The position numbers were made by a program, and so were the translations under genes. From assembly GCA_031549185.1 (NCBI GenBank), contig JAVBQG010000056.1, forward strand, positions 1 to 18,149: 18,149 bases of DNA, written 5' to 3'. Shown here piece by piece: positions 1-6,911 of this stretch (positions are counted from its first letter, which is position 1; each line of letters begins with the position of its first letter). This stretch comes from JAVBQG01 sp031549185 (GTDB lineage: Bacteria; Synergistota; Synergistia; Synergistales; Synergistaceae). The notes under the pieces were generated by a model. The model searched no databases and had not been told where the DNA came from. It saw only the letters and a program-made list of their open reading frames with translations.

Positions 1-23
1 ACCAGTTCGTCAGGGGTATTCAT
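1..23 (-). CDS. N-terminus of a leftward gene, cut by the window edge
   Basis: Only the first seven complete codons are visible (MNTPDEL). The ATG complement lies at 21-23. A strong Shine-Dalgarno sequence, GGGAGG on the minus strand (33-38), sits 9 nt upstream, which is why I accept this short frame as a real start. The frame is open to the window edge. Nothing can be said about function. The bidirectional terminator at 160-197 separates it from the envelope cluster, so it probably has its own promoter between about 40 and 155, although I see no convincing -35/-10 pair there. Confidence 0.6.
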
Positions 24-159
24 GAACTAAAACCTCCCAAAGGCTTGAAAAAACGGATCTATATGCCCATTCCTTTCGGAAGTTTATCAGGGGGATTATG
101 AAATATCCAGGTTTTAACAGCTACACCTGACGAATGTGGGATCAAGGGTACTTTGTCAT

Positions 160-197
160 AAAAAACCTCCGACCCCAAAAGCGGTCGGAGGTTTTTT
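160..197 (-). terminator. Bidirectional rho-independent terminator
   Basis: A perfect 9-bp stem, CCTCCGACC (166-174) with GGTCGGAGG (183-191), closes an 8-nt loop. It is flanked by six A on the left and six T on the right. Read leftward it ends the exported-protein gene, whose stop is at 218-220. Read rightward it also has a U-tail, so it can insulate both directions. Confidence 0.9.
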
Positions 198-217
198 ATG
201 CGAGAGAGGAGGGACTA

Positions 218-1213
218 TTAAGGGGCTGGCGCTGGCGCCGGGACTGTAGCGGGCGCCGCGTTTGGAGCCGGTGCGGTGTTGATGGTGTTGTTCGTCGTCG
301 AGGTCTGCTTTTTCACTGGGGGCGTCGCCCTTTTGATCTTCACGATGCGCCCCGAGGTAGTTTTTTTCTTGGTCGTCGTCTTTTTCTTCGCTGCCTGCAC
401 GAACTTCAGATCCCTGGCCGGAGCGGTGTTCGAGCGCAGCACATACCAGCCGCCGCCCTTATACTTCAGAACGCTCTGTATCTGGGCAACCGGATTGCTG
501 GGGCCCGTGCCGTACATCACCATGAGGCCGCGCAACTCGTAGACCTTATCGCCGTCCACGTCCACCGGTTCGAGGGTGATGAACTCACCGCCCCATGTCG
601 TGACCTGTTTCCGGAGCGCGCCGTTTTTGGCGTTGTAGATGCCGCGCTGGTTGTAGAACGCCTTTCGCGGCGAGAGGTCGATGAAGGACTGCTGCGCCGT
701 GTCCAGCACGAGGACCCTGAGTTTGTATCCGGGACGGAAGTTTCCCTTGACGATCGGCATGGTCACCGCGCGGGAATCATAGATGAAACGGCTTTCATAG
801 TCGTAATCGCCCAGCTCGAGGACGTAAAACTTGTTTTTGAAGGTGCGATCGGAGCCGCTGATGGCGAGGAAAATGTCGTTTTTGCCGTATTCGGTGAAAC
901 TCTTCAGCTCGATGCGTGGCTCAAAACCGTTGATGCTGTCCTGCAACGGAATCAGTACGGTATCGCCCTTGCCCTTCGGAGGGGTTACCTCCAGGAAAAG
1001 TTTCTTGTTGTAATTGGCTCCGGTAGGCTGTTCGCCGATCAGTTTGATGGTGTACTCGCCTTGACCATCCTTTATCTCGCCTGTCACTGTCTGATGCAGG
1101 ACGTAATTTCCCTGCATCTTGTACGAAGTTGCATCGAACGGTTGCGCCGCAAAAGCGGCAGACACAAAAAGACATGTGAACATAAGCACAAGAATACCGC
1201 AACTTTTTTTCAC
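218..1213 (-). CDS. Exported protein with Lys/Thr-rich and Pro/Ala-rich C-terminal tail
   Basis: 331 residues of unrecognised family. The GTG start at 1211-1213 is chosen because AGGAGG lies 8 nt upstream on the minus strand. Residues 1-22 form a classic signal peptide: KK, a hydrophobic core, and an AFA cleavage site. Residues 25-265 are rich in Tyr, Gly and charged residues with alternating hydrophobic stretches, suggesting a beta-rich extracytoplasmic domain. An acidic DVDGD segment near 218-222 resembles a calcium-binding loop, but that is only a resemblance. The tail (271-331) has Lys/Thr clusters followed by repeated Pro-Ala, a composition seen in linkers that cross or bind the cell wall. 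It is the last gene of the leftward envelope cluster, 66 nt after the glycosyltransferase, and a terminator follows. An envelope role is inferred from context only. Confidence 0.85.
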   Translation of the reverse strand: MKKSCGILVLMFTCLFVSAAFAAQPFDATSYKMQGNYVLHQTVTGEIKDGQGEYTIKLIGEQPTGANYNKKLFLEVTPPKGKGDTVLIPLQDSINGFEPRIELKSFTEYGKNDIFLAISGSDRTFKNKFYVLELGDYDYESRFIYDSRAVTMPIVKGNFRPGYKLRVLVLDTAQQSFIDLSPRKAFYNQRGIYNAKNGALRKQVTTWGGEFITLEPVDVDGDKVYELRGLMVMYGTGPSNPVAQIQSVLKYKGGGWYVLRSNTAPARDLKFVQAAKKKTTTKKKTTSGRIVKIKRATPPVKKQTSTTNNTINTAPAPNAAPATVPAPAPAP

Positions 1214-1279
1214 ACTTTGCCCCTCCTCAAGGGAATCAGGAATATAAAATCATCGATATAAGCATAACATAAATTTGGT

Positions 1280-2602
1280 TTAATCTCCACGCCCCACTTG
1301 TTCAATAAAAATATTCCGCGTATGCTCGGTTTTTACCCATGTGCCCTGGTTGCTTGCCATGAACGGAGTTTTGAAAAGAATCGGGATCCAGGTGATGCCG
1401 AACCAGAAATAACCGATCGCGTCTTTGGCATAGCGCATCGTCAATTTGCGCTGGCGCATGGAGGGGCCGACGATGGCGCAGAAGATGCAAAACGCGAAGA
1501 TCATCGCGATCGGCATTCCGACGAAGACGATCCATTCGAGCAGCGTCTGCGGCGTTTTTTTCCCGAGTGTGGGGAAGAGGATCGCGTTGTTGATAATCGT
1601 ATAGGCCATTCCTGCGATCATCGTCATCAGCGCGATGCACGCCTTGCCGGGCGCGAGCAGATAGAGGAAGAGGTCGAGATATTGCAGGCGTCTCGTCTGG
1701 AAGAAGGACTTGAGCGCCCTCATGCCATATTTCCAGCAAACCCAGTAGTGTCCTTGCATCCAACGGGTGCGCTGCCTGACGGAGATCTTCAGGTCCTGCG
1801 GCTTTTCGTCGTAGATCACGGCGTGGTCGTTCCAGTGAACGCGGCTGCCCGAGAGGATGATTCTGGTGGACATCTCCAGGTCCTCGGTGAGACTTTCGAG
1901 GTTCCAGCCGAGCCTTCTGAGCGTCGCTGCGCGTATGACAAGCCCGGTTCCACCGAGTGTGCAGGAGAGCCCCCACAGGCCGCGGGCGAGCTGCCAGAAG
2001 CGGTTCGTGAACCAGTAGGCCAGCGCGTACGAGCGCGTGAGCCAGTTGTCGTCCGGATTCTTGACGTCGAGGACGCCCTGTATCGCCTCCGCCTCCGGGT
2101 GTTGTTCCATGTAATCGTTCATGCGGGCGAGAAAGTCGTTCTCGACGAGATTGTCCGCGTCGAACATGACGAGCGCGTCGAAGTTCTCCATCGGGATCTG
2201 GGTCAGAGCCCAGCGTACATTCCATGTTTTGCCGTGTTTTGTGGTATCCGTGCGGATCAGGGCCTCCGCTCCGTGCCCGCTGGCGACCTCAGCCGTGTCG
2301 TCCGTGCAGTTGTCGCAGGAGACGAATATGCGATAGCAGTTGATCGGATATTCCTGCGTCCGCAGGCTCTCAAGCAGAGGGGTCAATACCGCGGCTTCGT
2401 TGTGGGCCGGTATCAATACGGCGAAACGGCGATAACGCTCAGCCTCGGGCAGGGCTTTCTGCCTGAGGCAGCCCTTGCAACCGACGACGAACTGATAGAT
2501 CGCGTCCGCTCCGAGCACGGCGAACAACGTATAGAGGCAGAACTGTATGACCCACCAGCCCCACCAGATGATCCAGTAATAAAGCTCCTCCGAGCTGCTC
2601 AT
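1280..2602 (-). CDS. Membrane glycosyltransferase, family 2 (BcsA/NodC-like)
   Basis: 440 residues. It likely polymerises or transfers a sugar from a nucleotide-sugar donor at the inner membrane for an extracellular or envelope glycan. An N-terminal membrane segment (about 9-38) precedes a GT-A domain. Visible motifs are the IPAHNEA nucleotide-binding strand (64-70), a DAD metal-binding motif (148-150), GGTG (217-220), the catalytic TED (239-241), and QRTRW (277-281), the QxxRW signature of processive enzymes. Three or so hydrophobic segments follow between about 310 and 415. There is no PilZ domain, unlike BcsA of cellulose synthases. The start has AAGGGG a few nt upstream. It lies 85 nt downstream of the LTA-synthase-like gene and is probably co-transcribed with it. 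The sugar and acceptor cannot be read from the sequence. Confidence 0.9.
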   Translation of the reverse strand: MSSSEELYYWIIWWGWWVIQFCLYTLFAVLGADAIYQFVVGCKGCLRQKALPEAERYRRFAVLIPAHNEAAVLTPLLESLRTQEYPINCYRIFVSCDNCTDDTAEVASGHGAEALIRTDTTKHGKTWNVRWALTQIPMENFDALVMFDADNLVENDFLARMNDYMEQHPEAEAIQGVLDVKNPDDNWLTRSYALAYWFTNRFWQLARGLWGLSCTLGGTGLVIRAATLRRLGWNLESLTEDLEMSTRIILSGSRVHWNDHAVIYDEKPQDLKISVRQRTRWMQGHYWVCWKYGMRALKSFFQTRRLQYLDLFLYLLAPGKACIALMTMIAGMAYTIINNAILFPTLGKKTPQTLLEWIVFVGMPIAMIFAFCIFCAIVGPSMRQRKLTMRYAKDAIGYFWFGITWIPILFKTPFMASNQGTWVKTEHTRNIFIEQVGRGD

Positions 2603-2687
2603 TCTTCTATCCCCTTTTATTTCTTAATGTTTGCGTGAGCTATTTGTAATGATAGCACGTCTATATACATTCCGGGTGCCAATTCGC

Positions 2688-4634
2688 TTAGTTCGTGACT
2701 ACCATGTTTGAATGATTGATCCTTTTTACGAGGTTGTTTTCGAGAATGCGATCGTTGTAGTTCAGCCGCCTCGTCACCTCTTCGACTTCGGTGGCGAATT
2801 TGGAGCCGTAGGCCACCGGTCTCGACGACTTCAGGTCGAAGGCCTGACTGTTCTGCGGCTGTACCCATGTATCTCCCTTGACGAACGTCCCGTTGCGGAA
2901 TATGACGAAATCGTCTGCGTCGTTCTCCGTCGGATTCATCAGATTGCGTCCAAAGGCAGTCGGTATCGAAAAGCCCATCAGGGATGCCAGCGTCGGAGCG
3001 ACGTCCATCTGGCCCGTCGGCGTGTCGACCGTTCCCGCCAGCGTGCCTCCCGGCAGGCGGATCAGCAGGGGTATCGACTGCATCGTGCGCCAGGCGGAGG
3101 CGGACGACAAGTTGCGACCCAGCAGCGTGCCGAGGGCCCCGCTGTTGTCGCGCGGGATCGCCGGGTGGTCCCCGTAGAGAGCGACGACGCTGTTTTCGAG
3201 CAGGTTCTCATGCGCAAGGCCTTTGACGAAGTCGCCGATTGCCCTGTCCGTGTAGTGAATCGCGCGCAGGTAGTCGCCCAAGAGCGTATCCTCCAGCTCT
3301 CCGAGCGGGAGGTCGGTTACCTGCTCCTTGAGAGCGCCGAAGTTGAACGGGTAGTGGCTGGTGAGCGTGACGAGGAATGCGTAGAACGGTTTTCCGCTGT
3401 CTCTGAGACCGGTCAGATAACCCAGCGACTGCTCGAAAAAGCAGCGATCGCTCAAGCCGAGGCCAATGCCCTCCCCTTTGGCGAATTCGTTCTTGCTGAT
3501 ATACCGATCGAAGCCGAGTGTGGGGTACATGTGGTTGCGGTTCCAGAAGCCCGGGCGATCCCCGTGGAGCGCGATCGTACTGTAGCCCTGCGCTTTGAGC
3601 AACGAACCGAGCGAATTGAAGCTGTTTCCGGCGAAACGGACGTACGCGACGCCCTTCGCGGTGGGGAAGAGGGACGTGTTGACCATGAACTCGGCGTCCG
3701 AGCTGTTGCCCCCGGCCGTCTGGTTATATGTCCTGGGGAAATACAGGCTTTGCCGCGCGAGGCGATTAATGTTCGGCGTGACCTCCGCGCCCCCGATTCG
3801 AAGTCCGACGGTGAAGGCCTGCAGCGACTCGACCTGTATCACGATCAGGTTTTTCCCGGGGGCAGCTGCGTGTCCCCGCACACCTCTAACGTCCGTGAGG
3901 CGGTCATTGTTGCGGCTCGAGAGCCATGTGATGATTTTATGCTCGTCCTCGGCCGCAAAGGCCTCTTTTGCAAGCGCTTCGTCGACGATGTTCGATGCGT
4001 CAGCGAAATGATAGATCAGGGTTCCGGTGTTGATGGCCACGGCGGGGCGATCCCAGAGCGAGGACAGCGCACCGCTAACGGCGCGGTTGTAGTCGGAGAC
4101 CTTCCACGCGATGCCGCTGGCACCCGCCGCGAAAAGGGCGCATATTGCTACGCCTCGCAACCACGACAGCCGGGGCCAGGCTCCGCGACGCGACAGGAAG
4201 CGTACCGCCAGCGCGAAGAACGGTATGTCGATAAAATAAAAAACGTCGGAAAATTTGGTGAGAGCAAGAACGGAATCCGCAACCTCTCCCGCCTGCGCGG
4301 AGAGCCCCAGGTTTCTCAGCGAAAAGAGGTCCGAGTAATAACGGAGATACAACACGTCCGCCAGGATGAGAAGGGAGAGCAGGAGATCGAGGGCGACAAG
4401 CGCGATCCCCCGCGATCTTCCGGGCAGCAGCATCATGGGTGTCGCCAGGCACAGCAAAACGCCGAGGTTGCCGAAGAATGTAACCTCGGTCATCACATGC
4501 CTGCTGGACATCGACACGTTCAGTACGTGAAACTTGTAAAACAGGAGAGCGAGCATCGCCGTGAAAAACAAAAACTCTCCCACCGAAGTCCGCGGTCGAA
4601 GGGCGAAGCCGCGGAACAGGGAACCTTCTTTCAT
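2688..4634 (-). CDS. LTA synthase family membrane sulfatase-fold enzyme (phosphoglycerol transferase-like)
   Basis: 648 residues from the ATG at 4632-4634, chosen because AGGAGG (4642-4647 on the complement) lies 7 nt upstream. An in-frame ATG eight codons earlier has its coding overlapping that ribosome site and is less likely. About five N-terminal transmembrane helices (to about 175) lead into an extracytoplasmic alkaline-phosphatase-fold domain. Metal and active-site residues match the LtaS pattern: Glu269 in QVES, Ser311 in GNSSDAEF where LtaS has a Thr nucleophile, FWNRN with Arg366, and GDH with Asp489-His490. Known relatives transfer glycerol phosphate from phosphatidylglycerol to teichoic acids or periplasmic glucans, or move phosphoethanolamine. 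In a diderm an OpgB-like role on a glycan made by the neighbouring GT2 enzyme is plausible but inferred. Confidence 0.9.
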   Translation of the reverse strand: MKEGSLFRGFALRPRTSVGEFLFFTAMLALLFYKFHVLNVSMSSRHVMTEVTFFGNLGVLLCLATPMMLLPGRSRGIALVALDLLLSLLILADVLYLRYYSDLFSLRNLGLSAQAGEVADSVLALTKFSDVFYFIDIPFFALAVRFLSRRGAWPRLSWLRGVAICALFAAGASGIAWKVSDYNRAVSGALSSLWDRPAVAINTGTLIYHFADASNIVDEALAKEAFAAEDEHKIITWLSSRNNDRLTDVRGVRGHAAAPGKNLIVIQVESLQAFTVGLRIGGAEVTPNINRLARQSLYFPRTYNQTAGGNSSDAEFMVNTSLFPTAKGVAYVRFAGNSFNSLGSLLKAQGYSTIALHGDRPGFWNRNHMYPTLGFDRYISKNEFAKGEGIGLGLSDRCFFEQSLGYLTGLRDSGKPFYAFLVTLTSHYPFNFGALKEQVTDLPLGELEDTLLGDYLRAIHYTDRAIGDFVKGLAHENLLENSVVALYGDHPAIPRDNSGALGTLLGRNLSSASAWRTMQSIPLLIRLPGGTLAGTVDTPTGQMDVAPTLASLMGFSIPTAFGRNLMNPTENDADDFVIFRNGTFVKGDTWVQPQNSQAFDLKSSRPVAYGSKFATEVEEVTRRLNYNDRILENNLVKRINHSNMVVTN

Positions 4635-4669
4635 CCATAAACCTCCTGAAGATAACATCTTGACGCGAA

Positions 4670-4697
4670 TTTATACATTATATTACAGGAGTGTAAA
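4670..4697 (-). promoter_or_regulatory. Sigma-70-type promoter for the leftward envelope cluster
   Basis: On the minus strand TTTACA (complement of 4692-4697) is followed after 16 nt by TATAAA (complement of 4670-4675). Each box matches 5 of 6 consensus bases. Start of transcription would fall near 4663, leaving about a 30-nt leader before the LTA-synthase-like start. An overlapping TATAAT a few bases upstream has no good -35. Confidence 0.6.
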
Positions 4698-4782
4698 AAA
4701 TACCATGGAAGAAAACGGCTGAAGATCGTCCGGCGTTTTCCACGAAGCGCCGGCACGGCATAACGGCTCGCAAACTTCTCCG

Positions 4783-4811
4783 TTGCCGAAGAAACGCTTT
4801 TCTGTCATACT
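4783..4811 (+). promoter_or_regulatory. Possible promoter for the small membrane protein / MscS group
   Basis: TTGCCG (4783-4788), a 17-nt spacer, then CATACT (4806-4811). Each box matches 4 of 6 consensus bases and the spacing is ideal. It lies 43 nt before the GTG start. The rest of the 4698-4853 gap shows no other clear signal. Confidence 0.3.
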
Positions 4812-4853
4812 CGCCTCGTAATGTGATTTTATTTTGCGTCGGGGGTATATTTT

Positions 4854-5297
4854 GTGGAAGAACTGCAGGTTCTTTGCGACTCGAAGACGAGCAAGCCGAT
4901 GCCAAAGTGGATGGCAGTCATGGCGATCGCTTTCGGCGTCGTATTTCTAGCGACGGGGTTGAAGGGTTTCACGAGCGGGCAGCCGATCCTGCCGGTTATC
5001 TACAACATCGCAATCGGTTCGATTTGTATATACGGATCCAGTATACAGCGCAGATTGTATCTCTCCGACGTGGGCATCGTCCGCGAAATCAAGGCGTGGG
5101 GCCGTCATGTGCGGCGCGTTCTCCCCTGGGACGACGTCAAATTTGTCTCGCTGGCCTTCCGCCGGTCGGACATGATGGTTTTCTTCGAGGTCGACGTCAC
5201 GGGATGGAAAGTTCTCTTCTCGCGCGACCAAGAGGGTCTTGTCCGCGAAATTCTGGACGATTGCATTCCCGATGTCGAGATCAAAAAATTACAGTGA
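4854..5297 (+). CDS. Small membrane protein with possible PH-like domain
   Basis: 147 residues from a GTG at 4854, with a GGGGG ribosome site (4841-4845) 8 nt upstream. Two hydrophobic helices (about 19-37 and 44-62) form a hairpin. The C-terminal part (about 66-147) reads like a bacterial PH-type beta domain (pattern YLSDVGIVREI, then LPWDDVKFV, then alternating strands and a final helix), as in small DUF304-like membrane proteins. This assignment is by pattern only. The stop codon overlaps the start of the ribosome-site region of the MscS gene, so the two are probably co-transcribed and translationally coupled. No specific function is known to me. Confidence 0.75.
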   Translation: MEELQVLCDSKTSKPMPKWMAVMAIAFGVVFLATGLKGFTSGQPILPVIYNIAIGSICIYGSSIQRRLYLSDVGIVREIKAWGRHVRRVLPWDDVKFVSLAFRRSDMMVFFEVDVTGWKVLFSRDQEGLVREILDDCIPDVEIKKLQ

Positions 5298-5313
5298 TTA
5301 GGAGGGATTCCCC

Positions 5314-6300
5314 ATTCGTATCAACATAGACTGGTACGAACTCTTCAAATATCTCGTCTCTCCCGGGATGACCTTGGCAGTCTGGTTTATTCTGGACCGC
5401 ATATTGTTATTCATACACAAGAGAACGCTTTTTGCCCTGAAATTTTTTGGGCGCCATGCGACGGACGAAAACAGGCGAAACGCGATCATTCAGCGAGTCA
5501 AGACGTTTCGCGGACTGATTCTGCAGTCGATTCGCATATTGAACGCACTTTTCTTCATCTTCCTTCTCCTGCACAGCTTCGGCATCGACCCGCGACCTCT
5601 TCTGGCCGGTGTCGGCGTCGTCGGTCTCGGCCTCTCCCTTGCGGCGCAGAACATCCTGCGCGACTTCTTGAACGGACTCTTCATCGTCGTCGAGGATCAA
5701 TACAACGTCGGTGACTGGGTCGATATCGGCTCGTACTCGGGAACGGTCGAGAGTTTCTCGCTTCGCGTCACGCGCCTGCGCGCGATGGACGGGCGGCAGA
5801 TCATCATCCCCAACAGCTCCGTCGTGCAGGTGGTGAACTATACGAAGAGCTGGGCCGTCTCGAATGTCGAGCTCGGCATCTCGTACGAGGCCAAGGTGGC
5901 GGATGTGGTGCGCACGCTCGAACGTTGCTGCGACGAACTGATGAGCATGTACCCCGGCGTCATCCTCGAACGGCCCAACATACAGTCGATCGTCGATTTT
6001 CGCCCGAACGATGTCCTGATCCGCGTCCTGACCAAGACGCTCGCGGGTGAGCAGTGGGCGGTAGGCCGGGCGTTGCGTCGCATCGTCAAGGAGAAATTCG
6101 ACGACGCGGGCATCGATATCCCCGTGCCGCAGATGGTGCTTCACGACGCGGCGAAGGAGTCTGTTGCGAGGAGCGAGCGTCAACGGGCGCTGCAGATGGC
6201 CAGAGAGGCGAAGGAAGCGGAAGCCAGGGCGAAGAAGGAAGCCGCCCAGACGAAGGAGAAAGAGGAGAAAAAAACTGAAGAACGGAAGGGGGATGCCTGA
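5314..6300 (+). CDS. MscS-family mechanosensitive channel, apparent ATT start
   Basis: 328 residues if initiated at ATT (5314-5316). That codon is preceded by a perfect AGGAGGG (5300-5306) at 7 nt spacing. The next in-frame ATG (5368) has no ribosome site and would cut into the first membrane helix. Helices lie near 13-35 and 78-98. The pore-lining TM3 region follows (about 105-150) with the conserved GLGLSLAAQNILRD and VEDQYNVGDWV sequences, then the MscS beta domain with IIIPNS and an alpha/beta domain. A Lys/Glu/Ala-rich, probably helical tail fills about the last 50 residues. MscS proteins open under membrane tension to release solutes in osmotic downshock. The length is typical of small MscS homologues. 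It overlaps or nearly abuts the next gene. Confidence 0.92.
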   Translation: MRINIDWYELFKYLVSPGMTLAVWFILDRILLFIHKRTLFALKFFGRHATDENRRNAIIQRVKTFRGLILQSIRILNALFFIFLLLHSFGIDPRPLLAGVGVVGLGLSLAAQNILRDFLNGLFIVVEDQYNVGDWVDIGSYSGTVESFSLRVTRLRAMDGRQIIIPNSSVVQVVNYTKSWAVSNVELGISYEAKVADVVRTLERCCDELMSMYPGVILERPNIQSIVDFRPNDVLIRVLTKTLAGEQWAVGRALRRIVKEKFDDAGIDIPVPQMVLHDAAKESVARSERQRALQMAREAKEAEARAKKEAAQTKEKEEKKTEERKGDA

Positions 6301-6304
6301 CGTG

Positions 6305-6895
6305 ATGCAGGCGTCGATACTGGTATTTGGCGATGTCGAAGAGTTGGATTTCGTCGGCCCCTGGGAGGTTTTGAAGAGCGCGAACAAAGTGCGTCCCGGG
6401 ATCGTCGAGGTGAAACTGGTGGCCCAGGAGAAGGAGACGCCGATTCGCGCGTTCAACGGGTTGCGTTTTTTCCCGGAGGTCGGGCTGGCATCGGCGGAGA
6501 TTCCCGACCTGCTGATCGTCCCGGGAGGACAGGGGCGCCGTGTCGCCATGAGGGACGCGGAAATTCTGGATTTCGTGCGAAAGACGGCGAAAGCCGGGAG
6601 AATGATCGCCTCGGTCTGCACGGGCGCGTTCGTCCTGGCGGAGGCCGGCCTGTTGTCCGGCAAGCGGGCGACGACGCACGGCAGCGCCCTGGATGAGTTA
6701 AGGGGTTATCCCGACATTGCCGTTGTGGAGGAGCGCGTCGTTCGAAACGGTAACATCTTCACGGCCGCAGGCGTGTCGGCGGGCATGGATATGGCGCTCG
6801 AGATTCTGGCCATCGTCGCCGGCAGTGAGACCGCCCTGGCGACGGCGAGGCATATAGAATACGAACCGCCGCATCTCTTGAATACGATTCGCTGA
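6305..6895 (+). CDS. DJ-1/PfpI family protein (isonitrile hydratase / GATase1-like)
   Basis: 196 residues from ATG 6305. ATG 6293 (overlapping the upstream stop) and GTG 6302 are alternatives sharing the same GGAAGGGGG ribosome site (6284-6292). I prefer the later start because the first beta strand of the family normally begins two or three residues in (MQASILVF). Visible family features are EELDFVGPWEV near 12-22 with an acidic residue that usually pairs with the nucleophile, IVPGG (71-75), the nucleophile elbow SVCTGAF with Cys105, and TTHGS with His125. Relatives include isonitrile hydratases, glyoxalase-III-type enzymes and amidase domains of AraC regulators. There is no DNA-binding domain here. 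The substrate cannot be assigned. Confidence 0.9.
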   Translation: MQASILVFGDVEELDFVGPWEVLKSANKVRPGIVEVKLVAQEKETPIRAFNGLRFFPEVGLASAEIPDLLIVPGGQGRRVAMRDAEILDFVRKTAKAGRMIASVCTGAFVLAEAGLLSGKRATTHGSALDELRGYPDIAVVEERVVRNGNIFTAAGVSAGMDMALEILAIVAGSETALATARHIEYEPPHLLNTIR

Positions 6896-6911
6896 CTTTT
6901 ATCCTGCCTCG

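Noticed and set aside
134..1261. Long plus-strand frames opposite the leftward genes (134-1261, 1298-2638, 2712-4640, 7332-8801)
   Set aside because: They are antisense shadows created by high GC third positions. They are Arg/His/Ala-rich, lack ribosome sites, and oppose genes with clear family motifs.
4635..4658. An ATG at 4658 as the start of the LTA-synthase-like gene
   Set aside because: The Shine-Dalgarno sequence lies between it and the second ATG, 7 nt before the latter, so the shorter form is favoured.
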